Source of the DNA: Triangularia verruculosa | Lineage: Eukaryota; Ascomycota; Sordariomycetes; Sordariales; Podosporaceae | Direction of reading: 5' to 3' | Length of the DNA: 64,000 bases | Assembly (NCBI GenBank): GCA_033296885.1 | Contig: MU863890.1 | Coordinates: 248,001 to 312,000, forward strand | Shown: one piece after another, positions 43,000-54,287 of the stretch | How positions within the stretch are numbered: position 1 is the stretch's first letter | Layout: the number at the start of each line of letters is the position of its first letter | Position numbers and translations under genes: made by a program | Notes under the pieces: generated by a model | Database searches by the model: none | The model's input: the letters and a program-made list of their open reading frames with translations, nothing else | What the model was told of the DNA's origin: nothing

Positions 43000-45900
43000 A
43001 TGGCCAAACACAAGAAGACTCCTGCACCACCGCCACCGCCGGCCGCTTCGGCATCGGCTGGGAAGGGCTCATCTGGAAAGAAGGACAGCAGCAAGAAGAA
43101 GCCCCCAGCAGAAGACGACAGCTTCATCGTGTTCACAAACTCGGACAAAGACCCTAAGCGCCGCGGCGGCGGGGGAAACAGTGGTGGCCCCAGCAAAGGC
43201 GGACATTTATCATCATCCGGCGGCGGAGGACCAGCTGGACAACAGCAGCAGCAGCAAGAAAGTCTTGACTCTGGACCCCCGAAACCGACAGTCAAGCAAA
43301 TCATCGGCGGCGCCTCCTGGACGGGGAAACTACCTGTCAACTTGCTGTCCGAACACTGCCAGCGTCAGAAGTGGGACCGGCCGGAGTACAATACGATGAA
43401 GACGAAGGACGGGTTTTCGGTGATTGTCTCCCTCTCGGCGCGGAACCCGAAAACGCAAGAGGTGACGAAGCTGCCGCCGTTTAAGCTGCCGCCTAGTCAT
43501 GTGCACTTGGCGATCAAGCCGACGGCGCTGGAGGCGAAGCATTTTGCGGCGACGTACGCGCTGTTTAGGGTGTGCAGTATGAAGAATATGCATATGACGC
43601 TGCCGCCGGATCATAGGGGGTATTGGAAGGAACTGGAGCAGTTGAAGAGGGAGGATGTGAAGGAGGGGAAGGGGTGGATGTATGAGGCTGATCCGTTCCA
43701 GGCGTTGAGGGAGAGGGAGGAGGCGAAGAAAGAGGCGGAGAAGAAGAGGGCGGCGCAGCAGGTGCAGAGGGAGAAGATGCAGCAGCAGCAGGAGCAGGGG
43801 GGTTTTGGGGGGATACCGATTAGGAGTGGTGGTGGAGGGGGAGGGGGAGGGGCGAGTAATTTGATGAGGGGGTGGGCTACGGTTCCGAAGATTGAGATGG
43901 GGAGTAAGACGAGGACGCAGTTGGAGGAGATTTTGAGGAGGGAGACGGTGTGGAATCCGCATGGGGTTGTGATGACGGAGAGGCAGAAGCAGGAGATTGT
44001 GAGGGAGTTGAAGGGGTTGGGGTTCAGGCAGAGTCATGTGGAGGAGGCGGTGGTGGAGTGTAAGGATCGGGAGGAGACGCTGGAGTGGTTGCTGGTGCAT
44101 ATCCCCGAGGATGATTTGCCTAGGTGGGCGCTGCCGGAGAAGTATAGTGCGGGGGTGACGGTGGCGGCGACGGATTTGAGGCGGGAGGGGGCGATTAAGA
44201 GGTTGGCCGAGTCGGGGTATTCGATTGATCTTTGTAGGAAGATATATGATGCGAATGCGGGAGATGAGGGGAAGGCTGCTTGTGCGCTGCAGGAGCTGTT
44301 GCTGGCTAGTGGGAGTGGAGGGGAGGAGGTGGCGAACGAGGAGGAGATTGATACGTGGAGGGACTCAGACGAGTGTTGGGAGGAGGAGATGGCTACGCTG
44401 GAGGCGAGCTTTGGAGGTCTTTACTCGAGCAGCTCGCCAGAGGTGTGCAAGATTCGGCTTGAGGGAGTTGTGAACGGGACGAATAGGGATGTGGAGACGT
44501 ATTTGCAGTTCCGCAAGTCTCCCGAGTACCCAGCGCAGGTTATTCTGGCCATGGAGGCACAGCTTCCGGCCTATATCAAACTCAGCGTCATCAAGAAGGC
44601 TCTGGCATATGCCAAGGAATCACTGCAGGGCGAGGAGACCAAGATTTACTTCATCGTGGACTGGGTCCAGCAGAACATCAACGAGATCATCGAGAAGCCG
44701 GGCGCTCTGAGAGATGTTGCGGCGGTGGCATCCGCGGCTTCGGAAGTTCCAAGGCCAGTGGCCAGGTCCTCACGGAAGCGGCAACGGTACCCGAAATCAA
44801 TTAACTGGACGCCGAACCCACAAAGCAAGCAGGAGTGGCTGGCCCGGACAGAGGCCCCTAACTACAAGAAGATGGTGGCTCAGAGAGAAAGACTGCCGGC
44901 TTGGCAAGTCAGGCAGAGAGTTGTCCAGACTGTCCAGCAGAACCAAGTCACCATCATCTCGGGAGAGACTGGTTCCGGAAAATCTACTCAGTCTGTGCAG
45001 TTCATATTGGACGATCTCTACAACCAAGGCCTTGGCGGCAGCGTCAACATCATCGTTACGCAGCCCCGTCGTATCTCTGCTCTTGGTCTTGCTGACCGTG
45101 TGGCCGAGGAGAGATGTACTCAGGTTGGCCAGGAGGTTGGTTTCTCGATTCGTGGTGAGCACAAGACAAGCCCGAACACCAAGATCACTTTTGTGACTAC
45201 CGGTGTGCTGCTTAGACGATTGCAGACGTCTGGCGGCCGGGTCGAGGATGTGGTGGCTTCGCTTGCTGATGTCAGCCATATTGTCATTGATGAGGTGCAC
45301 GAGCGCAGTCTGGACACGGATTTCTTGTTGAGCATTGTCCGTGATGTTCTTTACAAGCGACGAGATCTCAAGCTTATCCTCATGAGCGCCACCCTGGATG
45401 CTTCGACATTCAGGGACTACTTCATGGTCGACAAGCAAAACGTCACGGTGGGCATGGTTGAGATTGCTGGTCGCACTTATCCCGTCAACGACTTTTACCT
45501 TGACGATGTCATCAGGATCACAGGCTTCAGTGGCGGTAATCTTGGTGGCAGGAATGATTATTATGATGACAGCGCAAATCAGACGTCTGGCAAGGATGTG
45601 GACCCTGTCAACAAGATTATCCAGAAGCTGGGTCACCGGATCAACTACGATCTGCTCACCGATACGGTCAAGGCTATTGACGAGGAACTCTCGAGCCTGC
45701 AGAAGCCTGGTGGTATTTTGATCTTCTTGCCTGGTGTGGCAGAGATCAACCGGGCGTGCAACGTTCTGCGGTCAGTCAATTCTCTACACGTTCTGCCACT
45801 TCATGCTTCTCTGGAGACCAAGGAACAGAAGAAAGTGTTTGTACCTCCGCCGCATGGCAAGAGAAAGGTGGTAGTTGCCACCAACGTTGCCGAGACGTCC

Positions 45901-47297
45901 ATTACCATTGACGACATTGTCGCTGTCATTGACAGCGGTCGCGTCAAGGAAACCTCGTTTGACCCACAGAACAACATGCGTAAGCTTGAGGAGACTTGGG
46001 CTTCCCGGGCTGCTTGCAAGCAGCGTCGCGGTCGTGCTGGTCGTGTCCAAGAAGGCAACTGCTACAAGCTTTACACGCGGAACCTAGAGCAACAAATGGC
46101 CGAGCGGCCTGACCCCGAGATCAGAAGAGTGCCGCTTGAGCAACTCTGCTTGGCTGTTAGGGCGATGGGTATCCGTGATGTCGGCCATTTCTTATCTCGG
46201 GCGCCAACACCTCCTGAAGTGACGGCGGTTGAGGCCGCCATCAACATGCTTCGTCGTATGGGCGCTCTGGATGGCGACGAGTTGACGGCTCTTGGCCAAC
46301 AGCTGTCGTTGATCCCAGCTGATCTGAGGTGTGGCAAGCTCATGGTCTACGGCTCCATCTTTGGTTGCCTCGACGATTGTGTCAGCATCGCTGCCATTCT
46401 CAGTACCAAGAGTCCCTTCCTGTCCCCTCCGGACAAGCGTGAGGAGGCCAAACAGGCCAAGATGCGCTTCGCCCAGGGCGACGGAGATCTCCTCACCGAC
46501 CTCCGCGCCTACCAAGAATTTGATGCCATGATGTCGGACCGCGTCCCGCAGCACCGCATCCGACAGTTTTGCTCTGAGAACTTTTTGTCGTATCCCACCA
46601 TGTCGGACATCTCGTCCACCCGCACCCAGTTTTACTCTAGCTTGACCGAAATGGGCATCATTCCTCGTTGGTATTCGCCTCAGTCTTCTTACTCATCGCA
46701 ACAGCAACAACAGTCCATGGTCCTCCTCCGGGCGCTGACTGCATCGGCGTTTTCGCCGCAAATCTGCCGGATCCAATTTCCCGACAAGAAATTCGCCGCG
46801 TCCATGGCTGGTGCTGTCGAGCTTGATCCGGAAGCGAAGACGATCAAGTATTTTGCGCAGGAGAGCGGGAGGGTGTTTATTCACCCTAGCAGCACGCTGT
46901 TTGACTCGCAGGGGTTTTCGGGGAACGCGAGTTTTGTGTCGTATTTTAGCATGATTTCGACGAGCAAGATTTTTGTGAGGGATTTGACGCGTAAGTTTGT
47001 TCTCTTGGTGATGTGATGTGATGCTAATTTGAGATGATAGCTTTCAATGCTTATACGCTGCTGTTGTTCTCGGGAGCGATTGAGCTTGATACTCAAGGGA
47101 GGGGACTGGTGGTGGATGGGTGGTTGAGGTTGAGGGGGTGGGCGAGGATCGGGGTGTTGGTGTCGAGGTTGAGGGGGGTGATTGATAAGTTGATTGAGAC
47201 GAAGGTGGAGGACCCGGGGGTGGAGTTTGAGAGGGGGAAGCAGGAGGTGATTAGGTTGGTGGTGAAGATGATTGAGTTGGATGGGATGGATGCGTGA
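43000..47297 (+). CDS. Large DEAH-box RNA helicase with UBA-like and RWD domains (DHX57/DHX29/YLR419W type)
   Basis: Model join(43000..46990, 47041..47297), 1415 residues. The 50 nt intron has a GTAAGT donor and a GATAG acceptor. The N-terminus is low-complexity (Pro, Ser, Lys, Gly). A UBA-like three-helix stretch lies near residues 327-368 and an RWD-like domain near 455-575. Helicase motifs: I G-E-T-G-S-G-K-S-T at about 655; II D-E-V-H at about 764, so DEVH rather than DEAH; III S-A-T at about 796; V T-N-V-A-E-T-S-I-T; VI Q-R-R-G-R-A-G-R at about 1008. HA2 and OB-fold regions follow. The first ATG in frame is used. By family it is an ATP-dependent RNA helicase, possibly acting on structured mRNAs in translation. 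Third-position GC shifts sharply along the gene (very G-rich from about 43650 to 44400). Confidence 0.9.
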
Positions 47298-47357
47298 GGG
47301 GGTTAGAGGGGGGGTTAGATAAAATGATGGGAATAAAATGGGTTTGAAGAACTTTGG
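47291..47357 (+). repeat. Duplicated segment, copy 1 (helicase last codon and 3' UTR)
   Basis: GCGTGAGGG followed by GTTAGAGGG repeats, TAGATAAAATGATGG, then GTTTGA. The same order and spacing recur at 49693-49766 with about ten differences. Copy 1 includes the helicase stop codon. Confidence 0.7.
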
Positions 47358-47430
47358 GAGAGGATGGCAACAAACATTGGAAGTGTCAGTCATGGCAATG
47401 TCGTGAGTCACTGTGAAGTGGGATGGAGGG

Positions 47431-47680
47431 TATATATATTAGGTCTCGGACAGTCCTTTCCATCAGCACCGGTACCCTTGCCAGGGCGCCACACTTGTGG
47501 TCAGGTCAAATGGTAAGGGTATTGGTGCTGATTCCCCCGGGGGGCTTGCAACTGATAGCCCCTACGTTCGAACCGGAGACAAACCCACGGGTTTTCGTAA
47601 CCGGCCACCTCTTCCAACAGAGTTGGCCGGTGAGCTTTTTGGGATTTTGCTTTTCACTCCTTGTTTTTTTCTTCTTCTGT
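47431..47680 (+). repeat. tRNA-like SINE-type retroposon, copy B
   Basis: Plus-strand counterpart of the element at 3060-3291: TATATATTAGGTC start, shared body containing CACACTTGTGGTCAGGTCAA, a B box in ACGTTCGAACC, then GTTGGCCGGTGAGC and a T-rich tail (TTGTTTTTTTC). It sits 130 nt downstream of the helicase stop. Coding frames overlapping it are artefacts. Confidence 0.62.
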
Positions 47681-48287
47681 TTTGGTTTTATTTACTTTTA
47701 GGCTTGCTGTGTGTTTTATTTTGATAGTAGTGCTGGCGGGTAATGGTGTGTGGTGGCTGCTTGAGTTGGGGGTTGGGTTGTTCCCCCCGCTTGTTTTGGA
47801 GTCGCTCCTGGCCCCTTCTTTATTGTTGGGTTGTGTCATTCCTTCCTCTTGAGTAAAGTACACCGGGCGCCTTGTCTAAGGTAGTAGCGAGATGAGAAGC
47901 TGGCCTTCTGTTTTGTTGACACGTCATTTTATCAAGCTTTTCCTCTGCGTGGAAGTTTTCGAGCGATTTCTTCCTTGCATCACAACTTTGGGAACAGTTT
48001 TGGTCGTTGTCGGTCGCTAGACAAACAGTCTTTTCGTTTATTGAGTAGAGCGTCCTTCTTATCAGAACGACAGCACACACATCCACACACCGTCAGAACG
48101 ACAGCATTGCTCGAGTCGAGGTAGGTTCCGACTTTTATGATGATTGTTGCAAGAGGGGAAGCTAATGAATGTTGTCTAGATCATTTGCGACTTTGTCATC
48201 GAGATCACGACCACCGCTCTCTCTCTCTCTCCACATCGCAGGAGCACCATTTACGATCCGAGAACAATCACTTGACCTCTGCCCAAG
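47681..48287. promoter_or_regulatory. Upstream region of the first C-G-H gene
   Basis: About 600 nt. A CT-rich block (CTCTCTCTCTCTCC near 48219-48232) precedes the start codon by about 60 nt. No gene seen. Confidence 0.4.
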
Positions 48288-48494
48288 ATGTGCCAGACCT
48301 ATCTCAAGGTTTATGGCTGCGGTCACGCCGTCACCTCAACCTTCTTCTGCGAGGACGCTTATATCGTACCATACGGCCAGAGGTTAATGGCAAATACTTG
48401 TAACAACGTGGTTCATGCGGAGGATCAAAGATACCATTACAAGTGCTTCGTGCAGACCTGTACTTGGACGGGGGGGATTCGCCACGTGCCATGA
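48288..48494 (+). CDS. Small Cys-rich C-G-H protein 1
   Basis: Single exon, 68 residues, starting M-C-Q-T-Y-L-K-V-Y-G-C-G-H, then F-F-C-E-D, and later C-N-N-V, Y-K-C-F-V-Q-T-C. The arrangement (Cys at 2, Y-x-C-G-H at 9-13, F/Y-C about nine residues on, and C-x4-C near the end) is shared with 49067, 56293 and 57304. The Cys and His spacing could bind one or two zinc ions, like half a treble-clef or RING. There is no signal peptide, so the protein is probably intracellular. Function unknown. Very short genes like this are easily missed, but four related frames with the same start pattern make it credible. Confidence 0.7.
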   Translation: MCQTYLKVYGCGHAVTSTFFCEDAYIVPYGQRLMANTCNNVVHAEDQRYHYKCFVQTCTWTGGIRHVP

Positions 48495-49066
48495 TGGTGG
48501 GCGGGATGGATGGTGATGGGGGGTGGGGGTTGGGGGATGGATGATGTTTGGGTGAAAGGGATGGTTAATGTTTGGGTGAAAGGGATGGTTATGGGTGTTG
48601 GAGGTATTGATGGGGGGTCGGGATGGGCTGTTCAAGCGGAATAGAGGTTTGTGAAGGCAAGGCATATGTCTTTTAGCGCGGGTTTTTGGTTTTTGCGACT
48701 TTTTCGTTTTGGGGCTGGGCGGATCGTTGAGATTATTTGTGCTGGGTGGATTGGGGTTGGGGAGGCCGCATCGGTTGACGGGCTTTGCTCGAGTAGCTTG
48801 AGCTTCTGCTCTTGAGGAGGAGACTTGCTGTAGTAGTTACTATGGATGATATCGTCATAACGAAGATTCACTTCGCGTCCGAGTGAATAGAGGCATCGAA
48901 TGCTCCTCATGGAAATATATAAACTTTTCTTCTAGCCTCAGTCTACCGTTTCTAATGCCCAGCATCGACAAAATAACAACAGGCAAGCAAACCAAACCAC
49001 ATTACCGAACCTACTTTCGCTTCGTCACCAAGACATCATCAACTCCTACCGTACGCTCGAGCAAAA
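48495..49066. other. Spacer between C-G-H genes 1 and 2
   Basis: About 570 nt. It contains a direct repeat at about 48543-48592 (two units of about 24 nt, ATG-TTTGGGTGAAAGGGATGGTT). Otherwise no gene seen. Confidence 0.45.
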
Positions 49067-49258
49067 ATGTGCGAAAAACGATGGATCTGGTACGCCTGTG
49101 GGCATGCCGATCTTCTCGAGACGATCTACTGCAAAGAGGCGAAGCGTGTGTCGGACACAGGCTCGGTGGTTTATGTCTTGTGTGAGCCTGTTGCTCGGCT
49201 TGGGAGTGCTTCGAGAGCGAAGTGTGCGAGTCCGTATTGCAGGAAGAAGGAGCAGTGA
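49067..49258 (+). CDS. Small Cys-rich C-G-H protein 2
   Basis: Single exon, 63 residues: M-C-E-K-R-W-I-W-Y-A-C-G-H-A-D, then I-Y-C-K-E-A-K-R, C-E-P-V, and C-A-S-P-Y-C near the end. Same framework as 48288, 56293 and 57304. The Y-C-(K/R)-E-A-K block is especially close to 56293. Start context GCAAAAATG. Probable zinc-binding intracellular protein of unknown function. Confidence 0.72.
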   Translation: MCEKRWIWYACGHADLLETIYCKEAKRVSDTGSVVYVLCEPVARLGSASRAKCASPYCRKKEQ

Positions 49259-49534
49259 AGGGGGTCACGGTGGGTTGGGGGGGGTAGGTGGGCCGGTGGT
49301 AGGTGAGATTTGTATGAGAGAGGAGTTCAAGCTAACGGGGAGGTAGATGCCGAGGCTTGATGAGGAGGTGGGTGGTAATGGGGTTCGGGGTTTGGGGTTG
49401 TTAGGGGTAGGCTAGGAGGGGGGTGATGCGGGCGTGTGTGCGTAAGCAGATCCCCAGATACTATGGGAGGTTTTTTAGGCGTTGTTAAGGTTTTTCTCGT
49501 GGTCATTTGTTTTCTCCTGTATAACTGTTGTTGG

Positions 49535-49579
<45 letters not shown>
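49535..49579 (+). repeat. (GT)n microsatellite
   Basis: About 45 nt of uninterrupted GT dinucleotides. Confidence 0.95.
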
Positions 49580-49581
<2 letters not shown>

Positions 49582-49692
49582 AGACTTTAATTCGTATAAC
49601 TGTTGTTGTGGCACCCGTGGTGCCTCTTTGGTCAGTGATTTAGAACTTCCATGTTAAGGAGATACATTACCTACCCATCATATTGAGATAGG

Positions 49693-49766
49693 TGCGTGAG
49701 GGAGTTAGAGGGGGTTAGAGGGGGGGTAGATAAAATGATGGAATAAGATGAGTTTGACGAATTTTG
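49693..49766 (+). repeat. Duplicated segment, copy 2 (helicase 3' end)
   Basis: Near-copy of 47291-47357 (GCGTGAGGG, GTTAGAGGG repeats, TAGATAAAATGATGG, GTTTGA) but not attached to a gene. Together the two copies bracket retroposon copy B and C-G-H genes 1 and 2. Confidence 0.7.
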
Positions 49767-49854
49767 TGGTGAGGGTGGTGAGGGTGGTGAGAGTGGAGGG
49801 AGTCATTCACTCACTTTTCTGTTGTAGGGGACAAAGCTACTGGAGAGACTGTGG

Positions 49855-49960
49855 GCTGATCATGACTTGAACCCTGAGTACCTAGGTTCGAGATCTACCG
49901 GCACCGACCAATGGGGATCAGGGGGATAGTTCAGTGGCCATCAAGACCTGATTTACCAGA
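49855..49960. repeat. tRNA-like fragments
   Basis: On the minus strand GGGTTCAAGTC fits the Pol III B box. On the plus strand AGGTTCGAGATC approximates one, and GGGGGATAGTTCAGTGG resembles a tRNA 5' end with A box. I cannot fold a complete cloverleaf from any of these, so this is a relic or part of another tRNA-derived repeat, not a functional tRNA gene. Confidence 0.3.
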
Positions 49961-50058
49961 CAAGGGTTATATAGAGCCGCGCGACGGGTTACATATTAAG
50001 CCCCATCTCAACTATCGTCTATTTATTTATTTGAACAATGGCTGGCTGCTAGGGGTGT

Positions 50059-52538
50059 TTACCTACTTTCATGGGTCTCCGGTAATTCTTTACATTGCCG
50101 AAATATTGTTTCTGGGCTCGACCTGGAAGCCGTTTTAACCTCTTCAATTGCTACCTCTGCATTTTGTAATGGCGTGAGCTTTGCCGCATCTGCCTTTGCC
50201 CATGGCAACAGCCAGGAATCCAGCCCTGTTTCCAACTTGATGTCATCTGGAATCATTTCGAGCAGCATGTGCAACATATCTTTCGTGTTCCGGGGCTGTG
50301 CGTTGAGGGAGTGTTCGTGATGTTGGTTCACCAGCGTCAGCATAGTAATCCACCGCAGTTGATTCTGACGAGTAATAAGCTCGTGGTCAACGACCCCTAC
50401 CTCGGTCAGCCAAGATCTGTAATATGATATTTTGTCGAAACAAATCTCGCCGAGTTTCAGTAACATGTCCCAGTCCGGCGGCCCACATCCCTTAGAGCTG
50501 GCATGCGTGATGAGCAGCACTATCATGCGCTTATCGGCAAGCCGGCAGCCGATGGGTGTATATCGTGTGATTGATTCGGCCTTTGTCCATTCGCTACGTT
50601 TGTAAGCCGTACTATGGCGAACTGGAAACCTCATAACTTCGCTCAGGAGTCCACATGCTGTACTTTGCCAGTCCGGCGCATTGGCATTGGACAGTTTTCG
50701 TTCAACGTAGTTGACCAAGTTGCCGAGCGCTGCCATGGCAAGGAAATTATGGGTTCGATAGGGGGGGCGGGATAGTCGGTATGGGTCAAGGTTGTCTGAC
50801 GATTCTCGCTTGTGAGCCGGTTCGAAGTGTGGCCATGGCCGGCTCTCGATTCGCCCTTCGACGGGATACTCATGGTCGCAGATTTTCAGCCGTTGAGCGA
50901 TGGTTTTCATGGTGTAATCTAGCTCGTCCACCATGGCGATGTAGCTCTCCCGGCCCTGGCAAGAAGAGTCGGCGAGTTCAGCATAATGCATGGCATCTGC
51001 AACACAGATGTATGACGAGCCAAATTGCCGGCCAGTGTCAGCTATCATGTTTTTCCCGATAGACTTGATGAGCGCGATGTGTCCTGCGAGAAGGGCTAGG
51101 TTGGGATCGAAGGAAGCCTTATCGTAGTCTTCGCCATACACTTTTTCCCAGGTCGAGTCACGAAGGGCGAAATCTTTAGCCGTCTTGTGCACAAACTCAA
51201 CCTTGAAGTGAGGGGCCTCGCATTCGAGGAGCCCGCCAAAATGAGCCTTGATTCTGCGCCGAAATATCTCTCTTATTTTTGTGAGGTCGATTGGGTGTAT
51301 CATGGCAATCTCCATCTCCTTCACCTTGGTGATGTTTATTTGGCCGTCGTTCCAGTGCTGGATAGCGTATGAGGCAACAGCAGCATCTAGTTTATTCCAA
51401 TGAGAAGCTGCCTGTATCAACCTGAGGACCCACGAACTTTCGACGAGATATTTTGAAGTCTTCTTTAAGTTCTTCATCATCCTCATGTATAAGCCATCAT
51501 CGCCTTGAAGTTGCTGTGGGAAGCCGTCAAGGGCCTTCAAGATGTCGGTCATTGCTCGTTCTTCCTCCAACATCGTATTAATCTGGTTGATGACCAGCTC
51601 GACCCATAGGAAAACCCCATCAGACTGACTGACGACAGTTTTGATAAGCTTCTCACGCCTTTTGCCTGAGAGACGACTGAGCAGGCGGGATGAACAGTAA
51701 TCCTGGATATCCTTTTGGGTGTGTTCATGCATCCTGATTCTGGGGAATTTAGAGAAGTATTCCTCGAAGATGGTGATTTCTCGGCTCGAAACACACAGCT
51801 TCAGCCCCGGCCGTTGACTGAGTTCGTCCACAAAATAGTTGACAATCTCCCGGCAATTCGTCGCCACCAAACTGTTAGCTGACCATTGAGCATCTCTTCC
51901 ACTGCCCCAGTCCAAAACGTCGATCTCATCTTCCGTGTAGTCTGCTGCTCTGGCGCTGTTCCGGCACTCGTCTAATCCATCAACGAACATGCATATCTTC
52001 CACCCTTTTGTGTGAGCGTAAACTAGAACTCGGTTCAAAGTGATCTTTAACTCATCCCACGTCAACCAGTGTTGTGGAAATGATGCTGGTGCTCGGGGTA
52101 GGTGTTGGTATGAAGGGAATGCCACTTCTGCGAGCTCGTTTTCTGCTTTGATGAGCTGATACAGAATTGCTCTCAACATCCCTTCCCGCGATTTCTGCAA
52201 GGGGTCACTGCCAAGTTCGGTCATGAAAAAACCGCAAAGCAGCACCTTCTTTCCCCCCGACCAAGTTTCAAGATGCTTCAAAATTGATGGGCCCTGGTAT
52301 AGCGACGCCATGAGCGTCGACTTGCCACTGCCTGCCTTGCCGCTAACCCAGAAAACTTGTCCCTGACCCCCTTCCAGCCAGGACACAAACGAAGACGGAT
52401 GATTGGATCCAGTCTTTCTGAATGAGATCAAGGGAAGCGCGCGGAAGATCCACGAGAAGGAGCTGATATTCGGAGGCTTCAAGTTGATGGCATCGAGTCT
52501 TCGGTCCATGGTCTCAAAGGATAAGAATCTCAGGATGT
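50059..52538 (-). CDS. NACHT-type NLR (STAND NTPase), NTPase and C-terminal part
   Basis: About 826 residues from the predicted acceptor (52539-52540, CCTAG after GCTAACGG) to the stop at 50059. It starts I-L-R-F-L-S-F-E-T-M-D-R-R, typical just before fungal NACHT domains. Walker A is G-K-A-G-S-G-K-S-T (nt about 52320-52345). Walker B is C-M-F-V-D-G-L-D-E-C (about 51969-51995). S-S-R-E sensor (about 51776) and a winged-helix-like region with F-V-H-K-T-A-K-D-F (about 51170-51200) follow. The C-terminal 330 residues show no ankyrin, WD or TPR repeats. It is joined by phase through a 323 nt intron to the hydrolase exons at 52862-53795. Such proteins act in non-self recognition and programmed cell death in fungi. 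The full gene is likely non-functional because the N-terminal part is broken. Confidence 0.75.
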
Positions 52539-52861
52539 CTAGGTCCTCCGTTAGCAAAGAAAAAGAAATACAAAGAAAGTGAAGTAGGTAGTATAGGTAG
52601 GTAACACTGCTCACAGTCTGGCACTGACTATTCTCAGAAATATAGAGTTTTAACTTGGAAGAGAGTCCATAGTCTGGCAAGCTGAGAATCACAAAATCAA
52701 AACAATCTACACGATTTCAAATTTTCAAGAAGCCAGTTTCTCAAATTCTAGCCACGCCATTGTATGTCTCTCCTACAGAATAAACACGTTCTATCCGAGA
52801 ATAGCCGGCACTCAACGTGTTCCGCGTGTATGAACAAGTTCCTGAGGCTGGTGAGACATAC

Positions 52862-53795
52862 CTTCTGACTGCCACGTCAGCTGCTGACCTGGAGGCAAAT
52901 CCCCCGGGTTGCTCGAGCCCTGTGATGCTTCTGTATACACCTGTGCGTTCTGGATGTAGGCCCGTGGCGCTTGGCTCCAGACATGGTGTGGTTGAGCTTG
53001 TAGTTGTTGGGCCTGTTCACGCTGTTGATGATATTCCCGCTTTCGTCTTTCTTCTTCTTCGTAAGAAGCTCGGATCATATGAATGTGGTCGACAATTTGG
53101 CGATACCCCGACGAGGATTCTCTGTCGGCAAACTTGACCATGTTCATGTGGTTGGCGTTGATGCTCCCAGATTGAACGTGGAATCCATCGTAGACGGCAG
53201 AGGACTGGGGAACAATCTATGAAATGAATCGTTAGCTCTTTTCATTGTCTGAGGGCATGGATACAACTTACCAGCCCGAAAGTTAACCAGGGCTTCTCTT
53301 CATAGAAGCAAACAACTGGCAATTTCTCCGTCACGGTGACGAACTCATCCCTTTGCTTCTCGAGGATATGGGAATTTGTTTCGAGAGTCGATGGTTGTGG
53401 TAGTAAATGTTCGCCTTGATCAGAGCGTCCTTGATCACCAAACCCCCTAGGCTGTGTCCAACCCAGATGATGGGCCGGTTGGGTGTGTCGGCTCTCAGGC
53501 TCCCCCCGAATTGAGCGAGCAGGTTGTCCGCATGCGCAGACAGGCTGTTTTGGCTAGCATGAAAACCCCAATTGTCGATGTTGGCATCATATCCCCAGGT
53601 GATAATCCGGGCATCTTCAACGTCGTCTTTGAGTAGGTCTCGAGGCCAGCAGACTTGATCAAGGGACCAAGAATCAATCGGATGTCCACGAAGACCATGG
53701 ACGAAGATGATGTCAAGATTGCAATTGGCTCCGCCGGGAACTAAAACTGTGTAACCAGATTGAGGCACGGCCTGGCTGGATCCAACATTTTCCAT
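52862..53795 (-). pseudogene. SesB-like alpha/beta-hydrolase N-terminal domain of the NLR, with internal deletion
   Basis: Exon parts 53272..53795 and 52862..53216 are separated by a 55 nt intron (GTAAGT donor, GCTAAC branch, CATAG acceptor). The start ATG at 53795 is followed by D-I-I-F-V-H-G-L-R-G-H, I-I-T-W-G-Y-D-A and the nucleophile elbow G-H-S-L-G-G (near 53442-53459). After A-L-I-K-A-N-I-Y-Y-H-N-H-R the frame is lost and the next frame gives L-E-T-N-S-H-I-L-E-K-Q, then V-V-C-F-Y-E-E and N-A-N-H-M-N-M-V-K-F. About 50 residues that normally lie between these blocks, including the F-G-T-P-H-R-G region, are missing. A deletion not divisible by three near 53385-53400 explains this. A GTATGT donor at 52861 fits in phase to the NACHT exon. 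Confidence 0.65.
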
Positions 53796-53976
53796 GATGA
53801 GGTTGAGGGGTGTGTAAGAATGAGTGATATGCCGTTGGTGGTGTCGCGGACGGTTTGATGCCGGGCGTATCCGACAAGACAACAGAGGTTCTGAGACTGG
53901 GAGTACTCTCAAAACTACCTCATGTAGGTACCTAGTGAAGTAAAACAAAGCGCTTCGGGATCTGAAAAGCTTCAAA

Positions 53977-54287
53977 AAAAGTTCGGGGTTTAGCTGTGCT
54001 TTGCAAGCTGTGTTGGATTATGTTCAAATGTCCCTCCCACCACTGAATTTATATGGGAAAACGGACGGCTAGACACTGAATAATATGGGGTAGACCACCT
54101 ACCACCCCTCAATAGGTGACGGGAAGCTGCTTTTTCTATATTACCTACTCGACCCGAGGAGCGCTTGGCAGCTGAGCCTTCCACGTAAACCAGGCCTTTT
54201 TTAGCTCTGGAAATCGAAGTTGATGAAAAAGCTAGTACGGGCCACCGAAACATCCGCTTGCAAAGCACAGCTAAACACCGAACTTTT
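53977..54287. mobile_element. MITE-like element, 311 bp with 31 bp terminal inverted repeats
   Basis: The left terminus 53977-54007 (AAAAGTTCGGGGTTTAGCTG, then TGCTTTGCAAG) and right terminus 54257-54287 are reverse complements with one mismatch. No coding sequence lies inside. No clear target-site duplication is visible in the immediate flanks. It lies about 180 bp upstream of the hydrolase/NLR start, so it may have altered that promoter. Confidence 0.75.

Noticed and set aside
43330..44100. Minus-strand 256-codon frame rich in Leu, Arg and His opposite the helicase
   Set aside because: Shadow of the extremely G-rich third positions of the helicase; no start context or domain.
47423..47724. 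Two plus-strand open frames of 75-92 codons after the helicase
   Set aside because: They lie in retroposon copy B, whose other copy has no matching open frame; the hydrophobic C-terminus is translation of the T-rich tail.
49855..49960. A functional tRNA gene
   Set aside because: A- and B-box-like strings occur, but I could not pair an acceptor stem and anticodon stem around them; reported only as tRNA-like fragments.
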